From: CAVRGQ01 sp963720785
GTDB taxonomy: Bacteria > Actinomycetota > Acidimicrobiia > IMCC26256 > DASPTH01
Reading direction: 5' to 3'
NCBI GenBank assembly: GCA_963720785.1
Contig: CAVRGQ010000004.1
Span: 310,001-374,000 of the forward strand
Length of the DNA: 64,000 nucleotides
Shown here: piece by piece, positions 37,310-45,671 of the stretch
Numbering within the stretch: the first letter of the stretch is position 1
Layout: each line of letters opens with the position of its first letter
Notes under the pieces: generated by a model
The model's input: the letters and a program-made list of their open reading frames with translations, nothing else
The model's database searches: none
What the model was told of the DNA's origin: nothing
Program-made: the position numbers and the translations under genes

Positions 37310-38704
37310 TTACTCGGCGGTTTTCGCGTCGGAAGTCACGCGCGCCGCTTCGGAGTCGTCAGCGCGGCCGGAAGCGCACGACCGGTCGATCTGGGTCGGA
37401 GCAGCCTCATCGTGGCTCGCGCCCGCCTCGTCGCTCTCGCCGCGCTCGGCGTCGTCAGCTCGCTCGACGTCCTCGGGTGACGGCGGGAACGGCTGCAGCC
37501 GGTCCTCGGAGGCCGCGCTGTCGGCCGTTGCCTGATTCTCCGCACCACTGGTGGGCCCGGGTCGCAACGGGAGCGCGAGCTGCACCCGGGCGCCGGAAAC
37601 GGGGGCGATCACCGAGGGCGCGTCGGCGCCCGAGGAGGCCGCCGACGCGCTGTCGGGGGCCAGTGGTGCCAGTGGTGCCAGTGGTGCCAGCGGAGCCAGC
37701 GGAGCCACCGGAGCCACCGGAGCCACCGCGGCCGCCGCGGCGAACCCGGGCGTGGTGATCGGCGACGTGCTCGGGGTCGTCACGTCTGCGAGGGAAGCGA
37801 TCTGCAGGCCGCCGGCCGCCGCGGCCGACGCCGTGAGCCCGGTCCCGGTGTCGGGGGCCGAGTCGTCGCGAGCGGCTCGACCGGCCTGGGCGGCGAGAGC
37901 GGAGCCGACGTCCGTCGCCGTCGGCACGTCCGAGGCTGCCGGGCCCGGCCCGGCGCCGGGGGCGGCCGCAGCTTCGGCACCGGTCGTCGACGGGGCACTC
38001 GTCGACGGGGCACTCGAAGGGGGCGTCGGGCGTCGTCCGAGAGTCGGCGGCGCCGACGCGCTCGGCGTTGCGTTCGAGAGGTCGCCCGTGGAGGACGGTC
38101 CCCGCGCGAGGGCCGCCGTGGCCAGCAACGCTGCGCCGGCTGCGCCCGCAGCGAGCACCAGCATCCGCCGCCGACCGTCGGTACCCCGCTTCGTCAATTG
38201 CAGGTAGCCGGGAATCTCGCTCTCGACGACGGCCGCGGACACCTCGTCGTCACCCACCCGGAACACCACCACGGACTGGCGACGACGCTGTTCCAACACT
38301 TCGAGGGTGGCTGCGAGGAGCACGCGGTCGGTCTGGTTTTCGGGCGTCCACTCACGACGGTTCGCGTCGTCGAGCCTGCGTCGCACCTCGATGGGGTCCG
38401 AGAACGTCCAGGCGACCGCCACCCGTGATGGAGGCCGGCTGGGGAAGTCGAGGCTCGTCGTGAGGAGACCGGCCAGAACGAGCAGCCGGCGGGCGAGCGG
38501 CTGGACGCCGAGGAAGATGAGGCCCGCGACCGCGGCGATCGAGACCCACCAGAGGATTTCGCCGAATCCGTCCGGGCGATCCAGCACCCGGCCCAAGCCG
38601 TATGCCCCACCGAGCGCCAGAATCGTCGCGCAGCTGTTGCCGATGACCCGGACCGTTACGGCAAGTGCGTGCTGCCGTCTCCAAGAGCCAGTTGAGCCGG
38701 ACAT
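37310..38704 (-). CDS. Membrane protein with long low-complexity extracellular tail
   Basis: 464 residues. Two membrane segments near the N-terminus (GNSCATILALGGAYGLG, ILWWVSIAAVAGLIFLGV) precede a cytoplasmic part of about 120 residues (RRRLDDANRREWTPENQTDR, FRVGDDEVSAAVVE). A further membrane segment follows at about 185-205 (RRMLVLAAGAAGAALLATAAL). The last 260 residues are Ala/Pro/Ser/Thr-rich with an (A-P-L/V) array of nine or more copies. No enzyme motif. ATG 38704 with GGGAGC close upstream. It lies just upstream of the glycosylphosphotransferase gene's 3' end; co-transcription is possible. Family not recognised. Confidence 0.65.
   Translation of the reverse strand: MSGSTGSWRRQHALAVTVRVIGNSCATILALGGAYGLGRVLDRPDGFGEILWWVSIAAVAGLIFLGVQPLARRLLVLAGLLTTSLDFPSRPPSRVAVAWTFSDPIEVRRRLDDANRREWTPENQTDRVLLAATLEVLEQRRRQSVVVFRVGDDEVSAAVVESEIPGYLQLTKRGTDGRRRMLVLAAGAAGAALLATAALARGPSSTGDLSNATPSASAPPTLGRRPTPPSSAPSTSAPSTTGAEAAAAPGAGPGPAASDVPTATDVGSALAAQAGRAARDDSAPDTGTGLTASAAAAGGLQIASLADVTTPSTSPITTPGFAAAAAVAPVAPVAPLAPLAPLAPLAPLAPDSASAASSGADAPSVIAPVSGARVQLALPLRPGPTSGAENQATADSAASEDRLQPFPPSPEDVERADDAERGESDEAGASHDEAAPTQIDRSCASGRADDSEAARVTSDAKTAE
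37659..37728. repeat. 9-base tandem repeat coding (Ala-Pro-Leu/Val)n
   Basis: Roughly eight consecutive 9-base units on the minus strand, first of the form GGTGCCAGT and then GGAGCCAGC/GGAGCCACC. They code the (APL)n(APV)n part of the low-complexity membrane protein. Copies drift gradually along the array, which suggests old slippage rather than recent expansion. Confidence 0.85.
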
Positions 38705-38786
38705 GCTCCCACCCCCGTCCGCTGGAGTGTAGGAGAGCTTCGAACTCCTCGGCAGTCGGAACCTACGCCGAGGGTGGGCGAGGCGA

Positions 38787-40418
38787 TCAACCGGCGGTCG
38801 CCGCCTGCTCTCTCAACGCCCCCTCGCCGGCACGCGTGGCGGGCGCGGCATCTTCTTCGGCGCCGTCCATCGACTTGCTCGTCACCGCCCTGATCACCAC
38901 GCTGTAGGCAGTCATCAGGAGGATCATGAGGTCGAGCGAGATCGACCAGTTCCTGAGGTAGAAGAGGTCGAGTCGACGGTAGGTCCGGAACGAAGGGTTG
39001 TCGCGGGCCTCGAGCTGCCAGAGTCCGGTGATGCCCGGTGTGAGTTGCTGACGCTGCTGGAGCTCTTCGTCGAACAACGCGAACTCGCTCGGGAGCGGGG
39101 GACGAGGGCCGACGAGGCTCATCTCACCCTTGAGCACATTGAACAGCTGGGGGAGCTCGTCGAGGCTGCTCGCGCGGAGGATCCGCCCGGGCGGCGTGAC
39201 CCTCGGGTCGCGCCCGAGCTTGAAGAGCGGCCCCGTGCGCTGGTTCTCGCCGATCAGCTCGGCCAGCTTGCTCTCCGCGTCGACCTCCATCGTGCGCAAC
39301 TTCAAGAGCTGGAAGCATCGGCCACCCCGACCGATCCGTTCCTGACGGAAGAAGACCGGACCGCGATCGTGCAGCTTGATCGCGATCGCCGCCACCGCGA
39401 GGATCGGCAGCGCGAACAGGAGCGCGACGCTCGACACCACCAGATCCATCGCACGCTTCGCGTACCGCTCCCACGACGTGCTGGCGCCCGGCTCCAGGTA
39501 CAGCACCGGCTCGTAGCCGACGGTCGAAGCACGCAGCCGACGATGGTCCAGTCCCTGGAGCCCGGTCGAGACCTGCACGTGAACGCCGTCTTCGACGAGA
39601 TCGCACAGTGCGGTGCGCAGCGTCCCGTTGCCCAGCGCGCTCGCCGCGACGATCACGCCGTTCGCACCCTCTTCCTCCACCGCGCGCTCGAGGCCTCTGT
39701 ACTCGGCGACCCATCGCACCGGGAACTCGACGTCGGTCTCGAACCGGGGGCCCACGAAACCGATCACACGGTAGCCGAGCTCCGGCTGGTCCTCGACCAG
39801 CTCCAGGAGTTCCACGGCGGCTTCGTCGCGCCCGACGAGCAGGATCCGTCGACAGTACCCACCCGCTCGGCGACGGCCCTTGATCCACACGTCGAAGGTG
39901 TTCCGGCAGGCCGCGAGCAGCAGGAACGTGAGCACGCCCGCCAGGACCGTCGGCGCCCAGGAGAACTCCTCGACGATGCCGCTGGTCATCAGCCAGCCGA
40001 CCACGGCGGTGACGACGGCGATGCGCCACAGGGCGGCGAGCTCGGCGGATCGGACCGTGTTGACCCGCGCCAGATACAGACCCCAGTGGGTTGCGAACCC
40101 GGCGCCGACGACGGCGACGCACGCCGTGATCCCCACCGAGCGCAGCGGCGCGGCGGAGAAGGTGCCGTCGAGGAGCAGCACGAACATCCAGGCACAGGCC
40201 ACGGCGGCGAGGTCGCTGCCCAGGAGCACGAACCGGAGCCGACCGCCACGAGGCCGCCACCACGCGGTCTTCTGCACCCCACGCTTCGAGGGCGTGACGC
40301 CTTCTGTCGCAGCGCTCGCAACGGGTTCCGTCGAGCGGGGACGCGGTCGTACCAGACGCCGCCGCTCGAAACCTCGTTGTGACGTCGACTCGCCCTCAGT
40401 ACGAAGCGCCACGATCAC
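38787..40418 (-). CDS. Long-form polyprenyl glycosylphosphotransferase (WbaP/WcaJ-like)
   Basis: 543 residues. Four N-terminal membrane segments (FVLLGSDLAAVACAWMFVLL, ITACVAVVGAGFATHWGLYL, IAVVTAVVGWLMTSGIV, LAGVLTFLLLAACRNTF) precede a CoA-binding-like domain (RILLVGRDEAAVELLELV). The PGT catalytic domain begins KRAMDLVVSSVALLFALPIL. Key motifs: GPVFFRQERIGRGGRCF, KLRTME, SSLDELPQLFNVLKGEMSLV, GPRPPLPSE and PGITGLWQLEARDN. It transfers hexose-1-phosphate to undecaprenyl phosphate, starting a polysaccharide repeat. GTG 40418. The 512-base upstream gap and the divergent BldD-like gene suggest regulated expression. Confidence 0.93.
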   Translation of the reverse strand: MIVALRTEGESTSQRGFERRRLVRPRPRSTEPVASAATEGVTPSKRGVQKTAWWRPRGGRLRFVLLGSDLAAVACAWMFVLLLDGTFSAAPLRSVGITACVAVVGAGFATHWGLYLARVNTVRSAELAALWRIAVVTAVVGWLMTSGIVEEFSWAPTVLAGVLTFLLLAACRNTFDVWIKGRRRAGGYCRRILLVGRDEAAVELLELVEDQPELGYRVIGFVGPRFETDVEFPVRWVAEYRGLERAVEEEGANGVIVAASALGNGTLRTALCDLVEDGVHVQVSTGLQGLDHRRLRASTVGYEPVLYLEPGASTSWERYAKRAMDLVVSSVALLFALPILAVAAIAIKLHDRGPVFFRQERIGRGGRCFQLLKLRTMEVDAESKLAELIGENQRTGPLFKLGRDPRVTPPGRILRASSLDELPQLFNVLKGEMSLVGPRPPLPSEFALFDEELQQRQQLTPGITGLWQLEARDNPSFRTYRRLDLFYLRNWSISLDLMILLMTAYSVVIRAVTSKSMDGAEEDAAPATRAGEGALREQAATAG

Positions 40419-40930
40419 CCACTTCCCAGGTCCGGAGACCTCGCCCTAGGTCCGAAGAGACCTTGCCCCTTGACTCGCCACTGATAGTGCCGCCTCTGCC
40501 ACAAAAATGCAACGGAACACGCGAGGATTTCACTGGAGTTCTCTGTCGCGACCGCATTAGGTGAGGCCGACAAAGCGGTACTATCCGCCTCATCCGGTCA
40601 CCCGCTGCGAGGTCATCCGTCCCGCGAGCCCTGTCATATCAAGGTTAGTAGCGGAGCAAACCGAGTGTGGGGGATGCTCGCGCACCGGCGCGCTGGCCCC
40701 GGCCCACCAGCCTCACGAACCGCGAGACGATCTCACTCTACGTGGTATCACCGGCAACTCGCGCGGGCAGCTCCGGAGTTGGTCACGGGGGTGGGATCCA
40801 CCACTTCGGGTCCGTTCCAGCGCATGATCCAGGGAAACCAATAGGCCAGCTGTCGACGCCGGCCGCGCCGGAGGGGGTTCCGTCGCGTCGGCCGGTGCGA
40901 CGAGCCTCGAAACCTGGAGTTCCCAAGCCC
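40419..40930. promoter_or_regulatory. 512-base intergenic region between glycosylphosphotransferase and BldD-like gene
   Basis: The longest non-coding stretch in the window. It contains an AT-richer patch at 40480-40520 with a run of five A residues, and short AT islands at 40575-40585 and 40630-40645 (CATATCAAGGTTAGTA), unlike the flanking DNA. Divergent promoters for the glycan-initiating transferase and the regulator must lie here. Open frames within it give shadow-like translations. I could not identify a BldD box or a riboswitch fold by eye. Confidence 0.55.
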
Positions 40931-41446
40931 ATGCGCAACCCGGTCGGCGAAGCGCTGAGAGCCTTCCGTGTTCGACGAAGGCTCACGCTCTTCGATGTGG
41001 CACGACTCTCGGGCGACGAGTTCAAGGTGTCGTCTCTGGGTGCGTACGAACGCGGCGACCGCTCGATCACCTTCGAGCGTCTCCAACGCCTCGCGGAGGT
41101 CTACGGCGTCGACGTCCAGACGCTGATTCCGGGTGAACAGCAGAAGCAAGAGATCGATCTCGTGGCATACGAACGTCGAGGGGGCATCGTCATCGACCTC
41201 TCGAGGTTTCGCACTCAGTGCGATGCGCGCGCGGATGCGGTGATGGAATTCGGCAATGCGATCAAGACGCTGCGCAAGGGATCGGACTCATCGGTGATCG
41301 TCGTGCGCCGCAGCGACGCCGCCTTCCTCGCGACAGCCATGGATTGTGATCCGGACGTCATCGACGACGTCCTCATGGCCCCCACCGCGGTCACAGCACG
41401 AAGTCGCGAGGAACTACCCGTCACCGGCGCCTGGCGCAGGACCTGA
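40931..41446 (+). CDS. BldD-like XRE-family transcriptional regulator
   Basis: 171 residues. N-terminal helix-turn-helix: GEALRAFRVRRRLTLFDVAR, then SLGAYERGDRSITFERLQRL and AEVYGVDVQTLIPG, which follows the BldD pattern closely (GSYERGDRAVT, LADFYGVPVQELLPG). The C-terminal domain reads VIDLSRF and AIKTLRKGSDSSVIVVRRSD, then LATAMDCDPDVIDDVLM, equivalent to the cyclic-di-GMP-binding domain. The second signature half RxxD (RRSD) is kept, while the first RxD is RKG here. BldD represses developmental genes when bound to cyclic di-GMP. ATG 40931; its 3' end overlaps the convergent TagA gene by 33 bases. It probably regulates the flanking glycan genes (inference). Confidence 0.83.
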   Translation: MRNPVGEALRAFRVRRRLTLFDVARLSGDEFKVSSLGAYERGDRSITFERLQRLAEVYGVDVQTLIPGEQQKQEIDLVAYERRGGIVIDLSRFRTQCDARADAVMEFGNAIKTLRKGSDSSVIVVRRSDAAFLATAMDCDPDVIDDVLMAPTAVTARSREELPVTGAWRRT

Positions 41447-42256
41447 CGAACGCGGGCGCGCATAACGACGTGCGAGCTCTCGCGCTGCGATCACCGCGAA
41501 TCGCGAATCCTGCACGACGTATCGCCGGAACAATCGACCCGGTTCCAGCGCGAGACGCCACAGCCACTCGAGGCCGATGGACTGCACCCACTTGGGGGCG
41601 CGGCGCTTGGCGCCTGCGAGGAAGTCGACGGTCGCACCGACGGCGAGCACGACTGTGGGGGGCAACTGCGGCGCCCGTCGCAGGAACCACTTCTCCTGCT
41701 TGGGCGCGCCGAGGAAGACGAACAACAGATCTGGCGCCGCGGCGCGGCATGATTCCAGGGCCTGCTGTTCCTCGAGGGTTGCGTGATCGAGGTCCACGCG
41801 CGGAGCCGCAGATCCGACGATCTTGAGGTCGGGATGATCGGCACGGACCCGTGCGACCGCCTGCTCGAGAACTGCCGGCTCCCCACCGAGGAAGTACACG
41901 GACCGGTGTTGTCGCTCGCACTCACCGAGGAGAGCGATCGTGAGGTCGATCCCGGTGACTCGCTCAGGCACCGGTGTACGCAGCGGCCGCGACAACGCGA
42001 CGATCGGGGCTCCGTCGGCGAATCGCAATGCTGCCGAGTCGTAGGCCTCCACGAATTCGGCGTCGCGCTGGAGCATCACGACGTGGTCGACGTTGGGGGT
42101 CACGACCAGTTGTGCGGAACCGCGGTCCATGAGTCCGAGGACTGCAGCCACGGCCTCTTCCCGTCTGAGCGGACTGATCTCGACCCCGGCGATGCGCACG
42201 GTGGCAGCCCCTGAGCTTCCCGGCTGCGGTGCCTCGCGGTTTTGCCGCGCCGTCAA
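41414..42256 (-). CDS. WecB/TagA/CpsF-family glycosyltransferase
   Basis: 280 residues, GT26 fold. Diagnostic elements: TPNVDHVVMLQRDAEF (TPN substrate loop), RFADGAPIVALSR, RVTGIDLTIALL, VYFLGGEPAVLEQAV and VFLGAPKQEKWFLRR (PKQE motif), then AVGATVDFLAG. Members transfer ManNAc, ManNAcA or related sugars to lipid-PP-GlcNAc as the second sugar of teichoic acid or capsule. TTG 42256 is the first start in frame; GTG starts within the next 25 residues (VRIAGVEIS) are equally possible. The C-terminal basic tail is the membrane-anchoring appendage known for TagA. It converges with, and overlaps, the BldD-like gene. Confidence 0.9.
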   Translation of the reverse strand: MTARQNREAPQPGSSGAATVRIAGVEISPLRREEAVAAVLGLMDRGSAQLVVTPNVDHVVMLQRDAEFVEAYDSAALRFADGAPIVALSRPLRTPVPERVTGIDLTIALLGECERQHRSVYFLGGEPAVLEQAVARVRADHPDLKIVGSAAPRVDLDHATLEEQQALESCRAAAPDLLFVFLGAPKQEKWFLRRAPQLPPTVVLAVGATVDFLAGAKRRAPKWVQSIGLEWLWRLALEPGRLFRRYVVQDSRFAVIAARELARRYARPRSSGPAPGAGDG

Positions 42257-42443
42257 GTCAGACCCGACCGGACCGCGTTCGGGAACGGGGGGTCGGTCGA
42301 GGACTCGACCGACACGACGATCGAGGGCGTCCGGGGTTCCGCCATAGGGACGAGAGCCTACCGTGCAGTCCTGACTGCACGGACGCCGACGCGTCGGGTT
42401 ACTGCCCTCGCACGCAGAGTGGTCAGACGGCTACCCTCACGCG

Positions 42444-43583
42444 ATGGATAGCGCGATGCCAGATCCGATCGATGCTGCGGGCGACCCCGAGTTCCCCGAG
42501 TCGTCGGCGACGCCACCGTCGGACAACGTTCACTCCGAACCCCTGACGGTTGCGGCCGGCTCCTCGAACGGAGCGCCACGTAGGTCGTTCCCTCCCGGCC
42601 GCGCTGCGCTGACGCCAGACCCGTCCAGCGTGCTGCTCCCGCTCGGCAGGCCGCCTTCGACCGAGTTCATCGGCGCAGACGCTGCGGTACCCGACGTCGG
42701 TGAGTCACCGCGCCGGATCGGTTCGGACAAGCCCGAATTGATCGAACACGACTATCAACCGCTGCTCGCTCGCCTCGAGGCCGAATGCCGCCGTGTGATC
42801 TCGGCCGCGGAGACCGAAGCCGAGACGGTGCGCTCGAAGGCCGAGGATGAAGCGCGCCGGATCGTCACCGACGCGCACCGAGAGCGATCCGCTCTGCTGC
42901 GGGCTGCCACCTCGAAGCAGGCGGTGATGTACGAGGAAGCCGAGTCGGAGATCCAGCGCTGGCTCGAGGAACTCGAGCAGGAACGTCAGTCGGTGCTGGA
43001 CGCAGCGCACGACGAGGCCGATCGCCGGCTGCGTGGCACGGTGAACGAGGCCGAGATGCGCGCCCAGGCCCGACTGCAGTCGGCCGAGAGCGAGGCCGCG
43101 AGAATCGTTGCCGATGCGCGTGCCGAAGCGGCGCGTCGACTCGACGTCGAGCGCAGCCGGCCGGCTCCTGAGAACCTCGCGCCCGAGCCGACCTCGGCGG
43201 CCCCCGTCGTCGAGTGGCGGCCCGAGTCTTCCGCGACCGAGGTCGAGTCGTCCGCCGCGGAGGTGGTATCGGAGCCGGACCTCTCGGCCGACTCCGCCTG
43301 TGATCCGGAGTCCGCAACACCTTCGCCGTCGAGCACCCAACCTGGGGTTCGTTCCCCGGTCGTCGACTCCTACGCGAACGGATCCACCCGCACCGCGGCA
43401 CCGACCGCAGTCGATGCAGGAGACGACTCGCTCTCGGCCGACGACCTCGCAGCGCTGCTGCGCGGCGAGGACGACAGTCCGGGCGCGCCCATCGCAACGG
43501 GCGAGACAGACGCCGTCGACGAACCGTCCGAGTCACGGCGCGAGCGTCGTCGTCGCCGACGCTTCGGAAAGGCGCCGTCTTGA
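42444..43583 (+). CDS. DivIVA-like coiled-coil protein, paralogue 1
   Basis: 379 residues. A disordered Pro/Ser-rich N-terminus of about 100 residues leads to a core starting LIEHDYQPLLARLEAECRRV. A long coiled-coil follows (about 105-235) with AEDEARRIVTDAHRERSALL and EQERQSVLDAAHDEADRRL, in the Ala/Glu/Arg pattern of DivIVA/Wag31-like or ATP-synthase-b-like helices. After an acidic low-complexity region it ends in a very basic tail (SRRERRRRRRFGK). No membrane segment. ATG 42444 or ATG 42456. A paralogue follows 103 bases downstream. Probably a cytoskeletal scaffold at the membrane; the role near glycan genes is inference. Confidence 0.7.
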   Translation: MDSAMPDPIDAAGDPEFPESSATPPSDNVHSEPLTVAAGSSNGAPRRSFPPGRAALTPDPSSVLLPLGRPPSTEFIGADAAVPDVGESPRRIGSDKPELIEHDYQPLLARLEAECRRVISAAETEAETVRSKAEDEARRIVTDAHRERSALLRAATSKQAVMYEEAESEIQRWLEELEQERQSVLDAAHDEADRRLRGTVNEAEMRAQARLQSAESEAARIVADARAEAARRLDVERSRPAPENLAPEPTSAAPVVEWRPESSATEVESSAAEVVSEPDLSADSACDPESATPSPSSTQPGVRSPVVDSYANGSTRTAAPTAVDAGDDSLSADDLAALLRGEDDSPGAPIATGETDAVDEPSESRRERRRRRRFGKAPS

Positions 43584-43686
43584 CGCGTCGGGCTCGGCAC
43601 GGGTTGGTGCCCCTCGGCGCGTGCGCGCGAGGTTGCGTTCACGGCAGTCGGTGGACCCGATCGAACCCGGCCGGTAGCCTGAAGCC

Positions 43687-44796
43687 ATGGCACCCGGGTT
43701 CCCCAGCGTGGACGAGCCGGGGGACGGGATCGCAGACAGCGTCGAGCCTGCTCCCCACACTGCTCCACCGAGCCCCGCGCGCTCGAACCAGGCGCCCACA
43801 AGGCTCGCGGTCGCGCCACCCGCGGCGTCCGAACGGGACCTGGCCTTCGAACCCGGCAGCGTCACCAACCTCGACCTCACTCCCGCGGCCGAGCCAGCGC
43901 GCGTCGTCGACGCCGTGGCACCCGGAATGCTCGAGCGCGACTACCGGCCACTGCTCGATCGCCTGGAGCACCAGTGGAGAACTGTCGTGCTGGCTGCGCA
44001 ATCGGAGGCGGACACCATCCGGACGAACGCAGACCGCGATGCGCGGCGCATCGTCGCCGACGCGGAGCAGGAGCGCTCGTTGTTGCTCACGCGCGCTGCT
44101 GAGAGGCTCGCGGTCACGAATGGCGAGGCGGAGCAGGAGCTCGCTCGCTGGGTCTCCGACTTCGACGAAGAGCGCAAGGCCGTGCTCGACGCGGCACACG
44201 AAGAGGCCGAGCGCCTCCTCCGGGCCGCGAACCTGACGGCCGGTGAGCGAGCACGAGCACGCCTCGAAGTAGCCGAGGACGATGTACGACGAGTTCTGAC
44301 CGACGCAACCAGCGAGGCCGACCGAATGCTTGGCGAAGTCTCGGGTGGGACTTCGGCGAGCTCAGTCGCTGCGGACGCGCTCGCCGCGACCCCGACCACG
44401 GTCCCGTCCGGGCCCGCACCTCCTCGCGAACCGGCACCTCGGACCCAGGCGACCATCACGCCGCTCTCGGCACCGACAGCCTCGTCGCCGACGGCCGCGG
44501 CTGCACCCGACCCGACGACGGGAGCCGGCGAAGACCCGCTCATCGATGGCCACCGCTATTGGGAGGACCAGTTCTGGGGTTGTCAGGCCCGGCCCAAGGC
44601 CCAAGCCGTCGATGTCGGATGGCTCGTGGTCGATGGCGTCAGTCCGACTCCGCGCGAGACGCCCCGGAGCGAAGCCCTCCCCCCTCAGGTCGTCGACCAT
44701 CCCAAGGTCGAATGGACGACGCTCGTCGAGCTGGTCCTGAGTGCCCTGGGCATCCTCGCTGCGGTGTTGGTCCTGCTCTGGCTCTGGGGCCCCTGA
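43687..44796 (+). CDS. DivIVA-like coiled-coil protein, paralogue 2, tail-anchored
   Basis: 369 residues. The core MLERDYRPLLDRLEHQWRTV and helices ADRDARRIVADAEQERSLLL and DEERKAVLDAAHEEAERLL match the upstream paralogue position by position. A Pro/Ser/Thr stretch follows, then a second conserved block (DGHRYWEDQFWG, DVGWLVVDGV) and a C-terminal membrane segment (VELVLSALGILAAVLVLLWL) ending WGP. It is therefore a tail-anchored version of the scaffold. ATG 43687. The pair may form hetero-oligomers linking membrane to cytoplasmic filaments. Function not recognised; the gene call is well supported by the internal homology. Confidence 0.73.
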   Translation: MAPGFPSVDEPGDGIADSVEPAPHTAPPSPARSNQAPTRLAVAPPAASERDLAFEPGSVTNLDLTPAAEPARVVDAVAPGMLERDYRPLLDRLEHQWRTVVLAAQSEADTIRTNADRDARRIVADAEQERSLLLTRAAERLAVTNGEAEQELARWVSDFDEERKAVLDAAHEEAERLLRAANLTAGERARARLEVAEDDVRRVLTDATSEADRMLGEVSGGTSASSVAADALAATPTTVPSGPAPPREPAPRTQATITPLSAPTASSPTAAAAPDPTTGAGEDPLIDGHRYWEDQFWGCQARPKAQAVDVGWLVVDGVSPTPRETPRSEALPPQVVDHPKVEWTTLVELVLSALGILAAVLVLLWLWGP

Positions 44797-44800
44797 ACGA

Positions 44801-44820
44801 AACCCGGGCGGTTCCGGGTC
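44801..44820. terminator. Weak hairpin between convergent genes
   Basis: ACCCGG (44802-44807) and CCGGGT (44814-44819) form a six-base stem with a six-base loop. It sits in the 31-base gap between the tail-anchored protein gene and the convergent deacetylase gene. The location fits a terminator; the short stem and absence of a T-tract keep this tentative. Confidence 0.35.
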
Positions 44821-44827
44821 GTGAAGG

Positions 44828-45639
44828 TCAGGTGGTGGCGCTCCGGTAACGGGCCTTGTTGACCGCGCGGCGGAGGGTGTCCTCGAAGGCCATGCCGCCG
44901 GCGACCTTGGCCTCGAACCATCGCGTGCCGTCGCTCATCTGGATGGGGGAGCGCGCGAGCCGGTAGGGGTCGGTGTTCCCGTACCCGTTGACGCGGGTTC
45001 CCGGCGATCGCGGCGGACGCGAACCGTTCGCGGATCGCCGCGTCGGCGGCCGGCGAGCCCATCACCGCCTTCGGATAGGCGAAGTGCTCGGGCGCGCGGC
45101 CCGACGTGCTCGGCGATCAATTCGATCGAGCGGTCGAGCTCGCTCGCGATGTCACCGACCGCCAGTCGGTCGAGCAGCGCGTGGGTGTGGGTGTGGGAGC
45201 CGACATCGACGACACCGGTGGACGCGGCGTCGGCGAGCGCGGCCCACGACAGTGGCACGCCGTCGTCCGGGAACGGGCGCCCCTGATCGAGGAAGTCGGT
45301 GGCGATGTACAACGTGGCCGGCACGCCGTGCTCGACCAGCACCGGCACCGCTTCGTCGGCGAAGTCGGCCGTGCCGTCGTCGAAGGTGACCGCCACGAGC
45401 CGCTCCCGTGGCGCGGTCGGATCGGCCAGTCGGGCGAGGCCCTCCGACAGCGTCACCACGGTGGTTTCTGCGGCTAGAAATGCCATCTGGTCCGCGAACG
45501 TGGACTGCGGGAGGTCGACCTCGATGGCGCTGCGCCGTCCGACGCGATGATAGATCAGCACGACGAGCCCGGGCGGCGGCCGGCGCAGGGTGTCGACCGC
45601 GGCCGAGGTGTATTTCAGTGCCGTGCGGGCGACGCTCAC
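44828..45639 (-). CDS. Polysaccharide deacetylase family protein, two frameshifts
   Basis: 269 residues after removing one extra base near 45095 and one near 45000. LVVLIYHRVG near residue 27 and VAVTFDDGTADFADEAVPVL (catalytic motif 1) are followed by VDVGSHTHTHALLDRL (metal HxxxH). The repaired part then gives EHFAYPKAVMGSPAADAAIRE, a glycan-loop motif, and NGYGNTDPYRLARSPIQMSD to the stop. This is the CE4/WalW-like group often found in exopolysaccharide operons. GTG 45639. No signal peptide was seen, so it may act on the cytosolic side. It is divergent from the GNAT gene by 32 bases. Confidence 0.82.
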
Positions 45640-45671
45640 GCCGAGCAGGTTACGCGCCGATCATTGCTGCG

